From positions 1 to 64,000 of the forward strand of contig JAFWCN010000017.1 in NCBI GenBank assembly GCA_017536895.1: 64,000 nt of DNA. The letters are read 5' to 3'. Made by a program: the position numbers and the translations under genes. Source of the DNA: Candidatus Saccharimonadota bacterium (lineage in GTDB: Bacteria; Patescibacteriota; Saccharimonadia; Saccharimonadales; Saccharimonadaceae). Within the stretch, counting starts at the first letter, position 1; the number at the start of each line of letters is the position of its first letter. This document shows, one piece after another, positions 24,201 through 31,290 of the stretch. The notes beneath the pieces were generated by a model. That model was not told the origin of the DNA. It was given only the letters and a program-made list of their open reading frames with translations, and did no database searches.

Positions 24201-24707
24201 TTACTGAATCGCAATTTTCTTCGGAGCCTCGGTCTTCTCCTTATCAAACATGATAGTAAGAACACCGTCTTTGAGCTCTGCCTTTACACTATTCTCATCT
24301 TCCCTTACCTGCACTGGAAGCGCAATTGTCCTAGAAAATTCTCCCCAATAACATTCTTGAATATGCCATCTGGTTGTTTGTTCATCCTCGCCACCAGAAA
24401 GCACGCCAGAAATTGTCAAAATATTGTCCGAAATACTAACATCGAGATCAGATTTTGAGATGCCAGCGGTGCGAGCCTTTACTACTAATTTGTCGGCGGT
24501 TTCATAGACATCTACAGCTAATTGTCCAGGAAACTCGTCTGTCTCCACCCAATCATCTTCGACGACTTCTTCGCTAATTTCTTCTTGAGGAACTTCCTCT
24601 ACAACCGCTTCCTCAGTCTCAACTGGAGCGACATTGTCATCTTCGTTGAGAAACGCCGCAGCGAGGTCATCCTCCATCAGCAAATCGTCACTGTTTGTAC
24701 GAGCCAT
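24201..24707 (-). CDS. Hsp20/alpha-crystallin small heat-shock protein
   Basis: 168 residues from the ATG at 24707 (GGAGG five bases upstream). Residues about 65-155 are the alpha-crystallin domain with DVYETADKLVVKARTAGISKSDL, SDNILTISG and the ending ELKDGVLTIMF. Residues 1-60 are strikingly acidic (many Glu/Asp) with few aromatics, unlike the hydrophobic N-termini that drive oligomerisation in most Hsp20s. It ends KKIAIQ, retaining the I-x-I tail motif. No CIRCE is seen, so control differs from dnaJ and groESL. Divergent from comF. Confidence 0.9.
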   Translation of the reverse strand: MARTNSDDLLMEDDLAAAFLNEDDNVAPVETEEAVVEEVPQEEISEEVVEDDWVETDEFPGQLAVDVYETADKLVVKARTAGISKSDLDVSISDNILTISGVLSGGEDEQTTRWHIQECYWGEFSRTIALPVQVREDENSVKAELKDGVLTIMFDKEKTEAPKKIAIQ

Positions 24708-24771
24708 ATTTCCTCCACTTATATTGTTATGCTTTATTATACACCAAGTCTGTAGTAAAATCAAGAGAAAT

Positions 24772-25467
24772 ATGCCAATTATTGTAAAAAATACAACATT
24801 CCCTGGACTATTAGACCTTCTTGCGCCTCACTCCTGTAGGGGTTGTGGCCGCATTGGGAGCGTTCTTTGTGATTGTTGTAAAAATAACATAATCAAAACG
24901 CATGTGGATATTTGTCCAAAATGCAAAGCCAAAAAAACAAAAGCGAAATGTTCAAACTGTCCTAATCTTCCATCAACTTACATCGTCGGCGAACGTTCCG
25001 GACCGCTTGGCAATCTAATACATAATCTAAAATACCAAAGTGTCCGAGCCGCCGCTAAACCTCTTGCTGAGCTACTAGATGCTACTCTCCCTGCAATTAA
25101 AGATAAGGTTGTCATTGTTCCCCTTCCTACTATCACAAAACATATTCGTACTCGTGGTCTCGATCATACCTATCTCATTGCCAAGAACCTCGCCAAACTT
25201 CGCGGCAAAAATTATCAAGTCAAACCCATTTTACTTCGCAACCAAAACACCGTCCAAGTTGGCACTGACCAAAAAACTCGTCTAAAACAAGCCGACTCTG
25301 CCTACAAAATCAACCCAAGAATCATAATTGACAAAAACACCACATATTTACTCTTGGATGATGTTTGGACTACAGGCGCATCTTTACGTGCTAGCGAAAA
25401 AAAGCTCCGGGAAGCCGGAGCCAAGAAAATCAAACTCGCCGTCTTAGCACTCAGTCGTATCGATTAG
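24772..25467 (+). CDS. comF: ComF-family phosphoribosyltransferase-like protein
   Basis: 231 residues from the ATG at 24772. An N-terminal zinc-binding region has SCRGCGR (C22, C25), LCDCC (about 33-36) and further CPKC and CSNC pairs. The C-terminal part has the PRPP-binding motif LLLDDVWTTGAS of type I phosphoribosyltransferases. ComF proteins assist natural DNA uptake in several bacteria. A much longer upstream frame overlaps hsp20 and was rejected. Its 3' end overlaps the convergent pilin gene by 24 bp. Confidence 0.9.
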   Translation: MPIIVKNTTFPGLLDLLAPHSCRGCGRIGSVLCDCCKNNIIKTHVDICPKCKAKKTKAKCSNCPNLPSTYIVGERSGPLGNLIHNLKYQSVRAAAKPLAELLDATLPAIKDKVVIVPLPTITKHIRTRGLDHTYLIAKNLAKLRGKNYQVKPILLRNQNTVQVGTDQKTRLKQADSAYKINPRIIIDKNTTYLLLDDVWTTGASLRASEKKLREAGAKKIKLAVLALSRID

Positions 25468-25881
25468 AAGTGAAGTCTGAGTGCTCTCATCATCTTCATC
25501 ATCTCCACCAGGTAGAGAAGTAATCACGAAGTTCACAATCGCATAAGCAAACACCGCAATCACCAAACCAATAATCGCATAAAGCACCGTGTTTTTTGCA
25601 TCCGTTACTTTCTTCGAATCTCCACCAGAAACCACATAACGAATACCACCAATAATCAACATGATTACCGCAATCACACCGACAACATAAAGAATCGTAT
25701 TCGTAATCTGGCGAAAAGCTCCCTTTTCACCAAATAAATCCGATGGACATCCATCGCATTTAGCTGCCTCTGCTCCCTGTTGCAACGTCAATGCTGACAC
25801 TTCTGGTACCATTGCCAAGCCTATCAACCCAGCCATTAATATCATTGGTAAAACTATTTTTAAAATCTTTCCCATACCCAC
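25444..25881 (-). CDS. T4SS pilin-like protein, fourth copy
   Basis: 145 residues. Signal peptide about 1-31 (ending VSA), two cysteines in KCDGCPSD, then the pilin module with IGGIRYVVSGGDSKKVTDAKN between two hydrophobic helices. The C-terminal tail is acidic (GGDDEDDES). It lies on the opposite strand from the other pilins, beyond hsp20 and comF, and overlaps comF convergently by 24 bp. Its initiator could be M1 or M3. Probably part of the same surface system. Confidence 0.8.
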   Translation of the reverse strand: MGMGKILKIVLPMILMAGLIGLAMVPEVSALTLQQGAEAAKCDGCPSDLFGEKGAFRQITNTILYVVGVIAVIMLIIGGIRYVVSGGDSKKVTDAKNTVLYAIIGLVIAVFAYAIVNFVITSLPGGDDEDDESTQTSLLIDTTEC

Positions 25882-25914
25882 ATTATATCATAAAAACAAT
25901 TATTTATAAAAAAA

Positions 25915-25991
25915 TGGTCTGGGATAGGAGATTTGAACTCCTGACCTCACGCACCCCATGCGTGCGCGCTACCGGGCTGCGCCAATCCCAG
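25915..25991 (-). tRNA. tRNA-Pro (anticodon GGG)
   Basis: The cloverleaf reads: acceptor CTGGGAT/ATCCCAG, D stem GCGC/GCGC with the AGCCCGGTA loop, anticodon stem CACGC/GCGTG with loop ATGGGGT, T arm AGGAG-TTCAAAT-CTCCT, then A and encoded CCA. The anticodon GGG and overall sequence are typical of bacterial tRNA-Pro. Length is 77 nt including CCA. Confidence 0.95.
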
Positions 25992-26043
25992 ATTCTTGGC
26001 GGAGGGTGGGAGATATTCATCTCTGCCCCTCCTTCAAGAATCT
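25990..26043. repeat. Long imperfect hairpin carrying a copy of the tRNA-Ser 3' end
   Basis: Two 25-nt arms (25990-26014 and 26019-26043) around a 4-nt loop pair at 20 Watson-Crick plus 2 G-U positions. The left arm is an exact direct copy of 26072-26096, that is, 18 bp of the 3' end of the tRNA-Ser gene plus 7 bp of downstream flank. The structure fills most of the spacer between tRNA-Ser and tRNA-Pro. It could be a remnant of integration at the tRNA, or a processing or termination signal. Confidence 0.75.
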
Positions 26044-26071
26044 CCATCGACGTCACAAGTGACATCACTGT

Positions 26072-26096
26072 AGATTCTTGGCGGAGGGTGGGAGAT
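26072..26096. repeat. Second copy of the 25-bp direct repeat at the tRNA-Ser 3' end
   Basis: Identical over 25 bp to 25990-26014. It covers the CCA end and T-arm side of the tRNA-Ser gene and 7 bp of flank. The copies are separated by 57 bp. Confidence 0.85.
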
Positions 26097-26171
26097 TCGA
26101 ACTCCCGCTCCAGATTGCTCCGGACTAACTCGTTAGCAATGAGTCCCCTTCAACCACTTGGGTAACCCTCC
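26079..26171 (-). tRNA. tRNA-Ser (anticodon GCT)
   Basis: The reverse complement forms a class II tRNA: acceptor GGAGGGT/ACCCTCC, an anticodon loop TTGCTAA giving anticodon GCT (AGC/AGU serine codons), a long variable arm as in serine tRNAs, T arm with TTCGAAT, discriminator G and encoded CCA. Length is 93 nt including CCA. Confidence 0.93.
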
Positions 26172-26217
26172 ATTCCCTCAATTTTATCACATTTTCTTCT
26201 TTTTTTCCAAACTGTGT

Positions 26218-26223
26218 TATAAT
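26218..26223 (+). promoter_or_regulatory. -10 box for a leaderless transcript
   Basis: TATAAT ends 6 nt before the ATG at 26230 and no ribosome site is present. It excludes the longer frame that would begin inside tRNA-Ser. Confidence 0.6.
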
Positions 26224-26229
26224 AAAAAC

Positions 26230-26694
26230 ATGACAAAAACACAACCAATTTCTTGGCAAGCCGAAGAATATGTTGTTCGCGAGCATAATGCGGGCTGGTA
26301 TTTTGGCCTCATCATCATCACCGCTGGGTTAATTGCCCTTTCAGTTTGGCTAAAGTGGTGGACTTTTCTTGTCCTTGTCGTTCTCAGCGTTATTACGATT
26401 TTAATTTCTAATCTTCGCCCTCCCCGCAAGATTCAATACAGCCTAGACAACGACGGTCTCAAAGAAGGCGATCGTCTCCATAAATTTGAAGACTTCAAAG
26501 CCTTCGGAATTCTAAAAGAAGGTAACAATTTCTCCGCCATCCTCATCCCCAAGAAACGCTTCGGTCTCAGTGTCAAAATTTATTTCCCTGGCGATTCCGG
26601 CGAAGCAATTGTTGATGCCTTAGGCGCTAGGCTACCCATGGAACAAGTCAAACTCGATTTTCTCGACAAAATTGTAAATTTCTTGCGCATTTAA
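26230..26694 (+). CDS. Conserved-looking two-helix membrane protein
   Basis: 154 residues. The N-terminus is soluble and aromatic (ISWQAEEYVVREHNAGWYF). Two adjacent hydrophobic helices (about 24-62) follow, then a C-terminal beta-rich domain of about 90 residues (PRKIQYSLDNDGLKEGDRLHKFEDFKAF) suggestive of a PH-like domain on the cytoplasmic face. I have seen this architecture in Patescibacteria but cannot name a family. The start is fixed by the adjacent -10 box and by the tRNA-Ser gene just upstream. Confidence 0.65.
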   Translation: MTKTQPISWQAEEYVVREHNAGWYFGLIIITAGLIALSVWLKWWTFLVLVVLSVITILISNLRPPRKIQYSLDNDGLKEGDRLHKFEDFKAFGILKEGNNFSAILIPKKRFGLSVKIYFPGDSGEAIVDALGARLPMEQVKLDFLDKIVNFLRI

Positions 26695-26743
26695 TTAAAC
26701 TGTGCTAATATTAACATAAGTATAATATAAGAAGGTGGGTAAA

Positions 26744-27340
26744 ATGGACCAAAATCAAGTAACAGATCAAACAACTCAGTCCAGCGTGGACAATGATTTA
26801 CAAAAAGCAATCGACGATATTGCTAACAATACTAACGTAGATCCGGTATTCTCTGACCCGGTAGCTGCACCATCATCAGTTCCTGAAGGTGATACTGGTG
26901 AACTCGGCGAACCGGTTGGACCATTCCCAGAACCAAAAGTCGAAATGCCAGCTGCTCCAGCTACTGAACCAATCGCTCCACTCGAATCAATGAATATTCC
27001 AGAAATCAACAACTTCAATGCCGATTCTGAGCCCAACAAAGAAGAAGTTCCAGCTACAGAGCAGCCAGCAGCAGAAGCTGAACAACCTACAACGGAAACT
27101 ACCACCGAACCAACCAACGCCGCCGAAGTCAAAAAAGCCGCTCTCCGCGATCTCTTCCCACTCATCGGCAAAATCAATATCAACAAATCTCAAAAATTCA
27201 ATATCTACAAAGATATTTTCGAAGAACTCAAGGATTATTCAGTATTAGAGCCAGCTTATCAAGCTGCTCGCGAGCTCGACGATGAAACCGAACGTGCCGA
27301 AGCTCTCCTTTATCTCGTCGAAGCTATCGACAAAATGTAA
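26744..27340 (+). CDS. Acidic low-complexity protein with helical C-terminal domain
   Basis: 198 residues from the ATG at 26744 with AAGGTGG upstream; GTG at 26735 is an alternative. Residues 1-125 are disordered, rich in Pro, Ala, Glu and Thr (for example PAAEAEQPTTETTTEPT). The last 70 residues form a helical domain (KAALRDLFPLIGKININKSQKF, then YQAARELDDETERAEALLYLVEAI). No membrane segment. I do not recognise the family. A TATAAT lies near 26722. A strong bidirectional terminator follows. Confidence 0.65.
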   Translation: MDQNQVTDQTTQSSVDNDLQKAIDDIANNTNVDPVFSDPVAAPSSVPEGDTGELGEPVGPFPEPKVEMPAAPATEPIAPLESMNIPEINNFNADSEPNKEEVPATEQPAAEAEQPTTETTTEPTNAAEVKKAALRDLFPLIGKININKSQKFNIYKDIFEELKDYSVLEPAYQAARELDDETERAEALLYLVEAIDKM

Positions 27341-27358
27341 ACTTGTTCCCACCTCACA

Positions 27359-27388
27359 CAAAAAAGAGCCCCTAAGGGGCTCTTTTTT
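27359..27388. terminator. Bidirectional terminator
   Basis: GAGCCCC with GGGGCTC (27366-27372 with 27376-27382, 3-nt loop), bracketed by A5 and T6 runs so it acts in both directions. It separates the acidic protein gene from groEL and overlaps the groEL stop. Confidence 0.95.
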
Positions 27389-29003
27389 AATATCCCATCC
27401 CACTCATATCTGAAGCAGCAGGTTTTTCTTCCGGTATCTCGCAAATCAGTGCCCCCATTGTAATTGCTGTCGCTGCAATCGAGGTTGCATTCTTCACCGC
27501 TTCTTTCGTCACTTTTGCCGGATCAATCACACCATCCTTCTTCAAATCTACTAATCCCTTTTCTGGTTTCATCACATTCACGCCAAAGCCTGTTTTAGCC
27601 GATTCTACTTCCGCAAGCAGAGCTTGAGCATTTAGTCCAGCATTATCCATAATGTGTACAAACGGAGCCTTCAAAGCTTCACTCACAATTCTTGCACCAT
27701 CATCAGTCTTATCTAGTTTCGCAGCCATATTGACCAAAGTCACGCCACCACCAGTCACAATCCCCTCAGCCAGTGCCGCCTTAGTCGCTGCAACTGCATC
27801 ATCAACTCTAAATTTCTTCTCGTCAATCTCAGTTTCAGTCGCACCACCTACCTTAATCACTGCCACTTTCCCAGAAAGCGCTGCTGCACGTTTCTCAAAT
27901 TCCTCTCTCTCATAATCACTCTTCGCATTTTCCGCAAAAGTGTTAATGAGAGCAATTCGCTTAGAAACCTCTTTGCTATCTCCCGCTCCTTTGATGATTG
28001 TCGTTTCATCCTTTGTCGCAATTACCTTTGCGGCCGAGCCTAATACTTCAAGCCCAACTTCCTCTAACTTCAACCCTTTATCCGCCGACACTACCGTCGC
28101 ATCAGTCAATATTGCAATATCTTCCATTATTTCTTTTCGTCTCTCACCAAATGCCGGTGCCTTCAATACCAAAGAGTTAAACACACCCTTTAGTTTGTTC
28201 AAAACTAGAAGACTCAGTGCCTCACCTTCAACTTCTTCTGCAATAATCACTAAATCCTTCTTGCCGGCTTGCGCACATTTCTCAAGTAACGGCAAAATGT
28301 CCGAAGCTGCCGAAATCTTATTTGTCGTCACCAGCACCAAAGGTTTCTCAAACACTGCCTCTTGCCGATTCACATCGGTTACGAAAAACGGTGAAGAATA
28401 ACCTTTATCATATGAAAATCCTTCCACGATTTCGGATTCCATTTCAAGTCCTTGCCCAGCCTCAACTGTCACAATGCCATCCTTGCCAATCTTAGAAATA
28501 ACATCAGCTATCAGTTTGCCAATTTCCGCATCACCAGCCGAAATCGTCGCAACATTAGCAACCTTCGCTGAGTCACCCTCAATCTTCTCCGATATCTTAT
28601 CGATTTCCTTTACAATATCTTGTCCAGCTTTCTCAATCCCACGTCGAAGTTCCATCGGATTCACTCCGGCTGCAATCAACTTATTAGCCTCAGATAATAT
28701 ATTATAAGTCAAAACTGTCACAGTCGTCGTACCATCACCTGCCACCTTGTTTAATTTCTGTGCGGCAGTCTTAATTAGCTTTGCTCCCACTGCTTCACCT
28801 AAAGTCTCATCCTTAGAAGGAAGATCCACTGCTTCAGCCACTGTTACTCCATCATGTGTGATAACTGGAGAACCATATTCCTTCTCAATAATAACGTTTT
28901 TGCCCTTCGGACCAAAAGTCACCTTTACCGCATCATAGAGCTGCTTAGCCCCTGATAATACCTTTTCTCTTGCTTCAGTTTCATAAAAGATTTTTTTTGC
29001 CAT
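27387..29003 (-). CDS. groL: Chaperonin GroEL
   Basis: 538 residues, the usual length. Signature blocks are DGVTVAEAVDLPSKDETLGEA, AGDGTTTVTVLTY (ATP site with the catalytic aspartate), GVNPMELRRGI and GGGVTLVN. The C-terminal tail is SDMSGMGY, much shorter in Gly-Gly-Met repeats than in E. coli GroEL. It forms the 14-mer folding chamber with GroES. It lies 50 bp downstream of groES in one operon under a CIRCE element. A purine-rich AAGGAG ribosome site precedes the ATG. Confidence 0.98.
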   Translation of the reverse strand: MAKKIFYETEAREKVLSGAKQLYDAVKVTFGPKGKNVIIEKEYGSPVITHDGVTVAEAVDLPSKDETLGEAVGAKLIKTAAQKLNKVAGDGTTTVTVLTYNILSEANKLIAAGVNPMELRRGIEKAGQDIVKEIDKISEKIEGDSAKVANVATISAGDAEIGKLIADVISKIGKDGIVTVEAGQGLEMESEIVEGFSYDKGYSSPFFVTDVNRQEAVFEKPLVLVTTNKISAASDILPLLEKCAQAGKKDLVIIAEEVEGEALSLLVLNKLKGVFNSLVLKAPAFGERRKEIMEDIAILTDATVVSADKGLKLEEVGLEVLGSAAKVIATKDETTIIKGAGDSKEVSKRIALINTFAENAKSDYEREEFEKRAAALSGKVAVIKVGGATETEIDEKKFRVDDAVAATKAALAEGIVTGGGVTLVNMAAKLDKTDDGARIVSEALKAPFVHIMDNAGLNAQALLAEVESAKTGFGVNVMKPEKGLVDLKKDGVIDPAKVTKEAVKNATSIAATAITMGALICEIPEEKPAASDMSGMGY

Positions 29004-29053
29004 TTTTGCTCCTTATCTTAAAGTTTTTCCACAACTTTTCCACAGGTTTATCC

Positions 29054-29308
29054 CTATAAAGTCGCTAGAACATCTTCTTCCTTTAGAATAATATAATCCT
29101 TATCTTCTACCTTAATTTCAGTAGTCGAATATTCCTTGTATACAATCTTATCCCCTTTCTTCACCGCTTTTACTTCTGGACCAACCGATTCTACTACTGC
29201 GTAAGCTGGTTTTTCTTTTGCTTCCCCCAGCAAAATTCCAGATTTAGTCTTTTCTAGCGGCTTTTCAACTACCGCCACAACTCGATCTTTCAATGGTTTC
29301 AGTGCCAT
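29054..29308 (-). CDS. groS: Co-chaperonin GroES
   Basis: 84 residues, somewhat shorter than the 94-97 typical of bacteria. Conserved blocks are the N-terminal LKPLKDRVVAVVEKPLEKTKSG, the mobile loop region SGILLGEAKEKP, and the C-terminal YIILKEEDVLA. The shortening falls in the mobile-loop to roof region. First gene of the groES-groEL operon. AAGGAG precedes the ATG and a CIRCE lies 37 bp upstream. Confidence 0.97.
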   Translation of the reverse strand: MALKPLKDRVVAVVEKPLEKTKSGILLGEAKEKPAYAVVESVGPEVKAVKKGDKIVYKEYSTTEIKVEDKDYIILKEEDVLATL

Positions 29309-29345
29309 ATTTTTATAACTCCTTTTCTGTCACCATTATAACAAA

Positions 29346-29372
29346 CTAGCACTCATAATGCAAGAGTGCCAA
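29346..29372 (-). promoter_or_regulatory. CIRCE operator of groES-groEL
   Basis: CTAGCACTC, a 9-nt spacer and GAGTGCCAA, nearly the consensus HrcA site. It sits just upstream of a - strand TATAAT at 29335-29340, so it overlaps the -35 region. The right half matches that of the dnaJ CIRCE exactly, so both units form one regulon. Confidence 0.93.
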
Positions 29373-29374
29373 TA

Positions 29375-29938
29375 TCACAATAATACTATCTTAAAATCAA
29401 GCTTTTTACCGGCTACAAATTCATCTACCGCTTTGCTCACTCCAGGTAGAGCCGGATTGCTATAATCATGTACCACCAATACTCCACCACTAGCCATCTT
29501 CGGTGCCACCAACCTCAGAGAATCCTTAATTGATTCATAAAAATCTCCATCAAGAAATGAAAAGGCTATTTTCTCTGGCAAATCTTCTGGTTTCAAATCC
29601 TTAAACCATGCCTTCTTAATTACTGGCACCGGCAGTCCTGCTTTCAAAAATCTCTGTTTCACTTCCCTCTTTGTTATCACTAACTCTCCTTTTTTAAAAT
29701 CCACGCCTAATGCTGATTCATCTGATTCCGTTTTCTCCGGCAACCCTTCAAACGAATCATAAATATAAAGCCTCGGACGACGCGGCCCAGAAAAGAGGAT
29801 GTCGGCTAAAATAAGAGAAGTATCACCTTTATAACATCCCATTTCCACATAATCCCCTTCCAAATCCAGGCACAACGAAGCCAACTCAATTATTTTTGCA
29901 GTTTCCTTCTCCGAAACCTGATCATTTTTCCAAGCCAT
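29375..29938 (-). CDS. TylF/MycF-type class I methyltransferase
   Basis: 187 residues. VEMGCYKGDTS (about 31-41) is the SAM-binding loop, YIYDSFEGLPEKTE follows, and FSFLDGDFYESIKDSL with GGVLVVHDY carry the acidic metal-binding residues of the TylF family. These act as sugar or macrolide O-methyltransferases or capsule-type methylases. It is shorter than antibiotic members (about 250), lacking part of the N-terminus. Its ATG overlaps the amidohydrolase stop by 1 bp, so the two are translated from one mRNA. Substrate unknown. Confidence 0.75.
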   Translation of the reverse strand: MAWKNDQVSEKETAKIIELASLCLDLEGDYVEMGCYKGDTSLILADILFSGPRRPRLYIYDSFEGLPEKTESDESALGVDFKKGELVITKREVKQRFLKAGLPVPVIKKAWFKDLKPEDLPEKIAFSFLDGDFYESIKDSLRLVAPKMASGGVLVVHDYSNPALPGVSKAVDEFVAGKKLDFKIVLL

Positions 29939-31278
29939 TATTCAATTGACATTCCTAGTCTATTTACAATTCCATTGCACTTTTCATATATTTCTTTTTC
30001 ATCAAGAGTCAGAATAATCCTATCTTCCATTACCACCTCGCCATCTATTAACACCGTCTTCACTTCCGAACCATTCGCGCTATAACAAAGCGCACTCACC
30101 AAATCATTTTGCGGCACAAACTCCGGTACATTTAAATCCAAAATCACAATATCTGCTAGAGCCCCCTCTTTAAGCTCTCCCAAATGACCTTCCATCTTCA
30201 GAGCCTTAGCCCCGTTAATCGTTGCAGCTTCTAATACGCCCTCAGCATCCATACATTTGGCTCTTTTGGCACTCCCCTTATATACCAAACTCGCAAACTG
30301 CATTTCCTGGAACATATTTTGAGTATTGTTACTTCCACTACCATCCGTCCCAAGACAAATATTAATTCCCGCATCAAGCAGTTTTTGTACGTTGGCAAAA
30401 CCATTCCCAAGTTTCATATTACTCCGCGGATTAATCGCCACACTCACATTTTTCTCTTTCAAAATTTTCACATCCTTATCGGTCAAATTCACTGCATGTG
30501 CTATTACTACCGGATTATCAAATAACCTCGTATCATCAACATATTTAACTGGCGTAACACCAAACTCAGTTTTAATATTCTTTACTTCCGTTTCACTTTC
30601 AGCCACATGAATCGTAGCCAGCATATTGTTTTCAGACGCAACTTTACTAATCTCTCCCAAATATTCGTGAGAGCAAGAGTACGGTGCATGTGGTGCCAAA
30701 ATATAATTAATCCGCTCATTATCAACATTTAATTTCATGTCTTCCAAAAATTCATTCAACCTTCTTTTTGCTCCTTCTTCGCCTACAATATCAACTAGTC
30801 CCCTTCCGATAAACGCCCGCATCCCACTATCGTTCACCGCTCCTGACACTACGCTCTTCGGGCCATTCTTAACCCCATCAATACTACTTTTCATGCACAT
30901 GTCCACAAAACAAGTTGTGCCAGTTTTAATCATTTCAATAATTGATAATAATGACGTCCAATAGCAATCCTCACCGGTCATTTTATCCTCAACCACTTCC
31001 ACACTATTCAGCCAATCAAAAAACTCCAAATCATCCGCATAGTTTCTAAAAATACTCATATAGGCATGCGTGTGTGCATTAATCAATCCCGGCATCACCA
31101 ATGTGTCCGATGCATCAATCACTTTATCAAAATGCTCTACATTATTCTTTGTTTTCGCTCCATCTTCAAGTATTATTTTGTCTATCAATTTATCTTTTAC
31201 AATTACATCGCCCCTAGTTACTTTAAATTGCTCTTCTTCCCGTAAAAGGACCTTTCCACCTTTTATTAATATGCGCAT
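29938..31278 (-). CDS. Amidohydrolase, MTA/SAH deaminase-like
   Basis: 446 residues of the amidohydrolase superfamily. LVMPGLINAHTHAYMS carries the first metal histidines, followed by APHAPYSCS, HVAESETEV, VIAHAVNL and CLGTDGSGSNN (the last metal aspartate). The arrangement fits 5-methylthioadenosine/S-adenosylhomocysteine deaminases and related N-ethylammeline-type enzymes, which release ammonia from adenine-containing nucleosides. The overlapping methyltransferase gene would produce SAH, a possible link. Specificity is uncertain. Confidence 0.8.
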   Translation of the reverse strand: MRILIKGGKVLLREEEQFKVTRGDVIVKDKLIDKIILEDGAKTKNNVEHFDKVIDASDTLVMPGLINAHTHAYMSIFRNYADDLEFFDWLNSVEVVEDKMTGEDCYWTSLLSIIEMIKTGTTCFVDMCMKSSIDGVKNGPKSVVSGAVNDSGMRAFIGRGLVDIVGEEGAKRRLNEFLEDMKLNVDNERINYILAPHAPYSCSHEYLGEISKVASENNMLATIHVAESETEVKNIKTEFGVTPVKYVDDTRLFDNPVVIAHAVNLTDKDVKILKEKNVSVAINPRSNMKLGNGFANVQKLLDAGINICLGTDGSGSNNTQNMFQEMQFASLVYKGSAKRAKCMDAEGVLEAATINGAKALKMEGHLGELKEGALADIVILDLNVPEFVPQNDLVSALCYSANGSEVKTVLIDGEVVMEDRIILTLDEKEIYEKCNGIVNRLGMSIE

Positions 31279-31290
31279 ATTACCTCCTCC

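Noticed and set aside
24634-24771. Longer comF frame extending into hsp20
   Set aside because: It overlaps a clear Hsp20 coding region antisense; the ComF family begins near the ATG at 24772.
26158-26229. Longer start for the membrane protein at 26230
   Set aside because: The extension overlaps the tRNA-Ser gene and contains the -10 box.
27652-28938. Several plus-strand open frames opposite groEL
   Set aside because: They mirror groEL codon structure; Ser/Ala/Pro-rich translations are typical antisense shadows.
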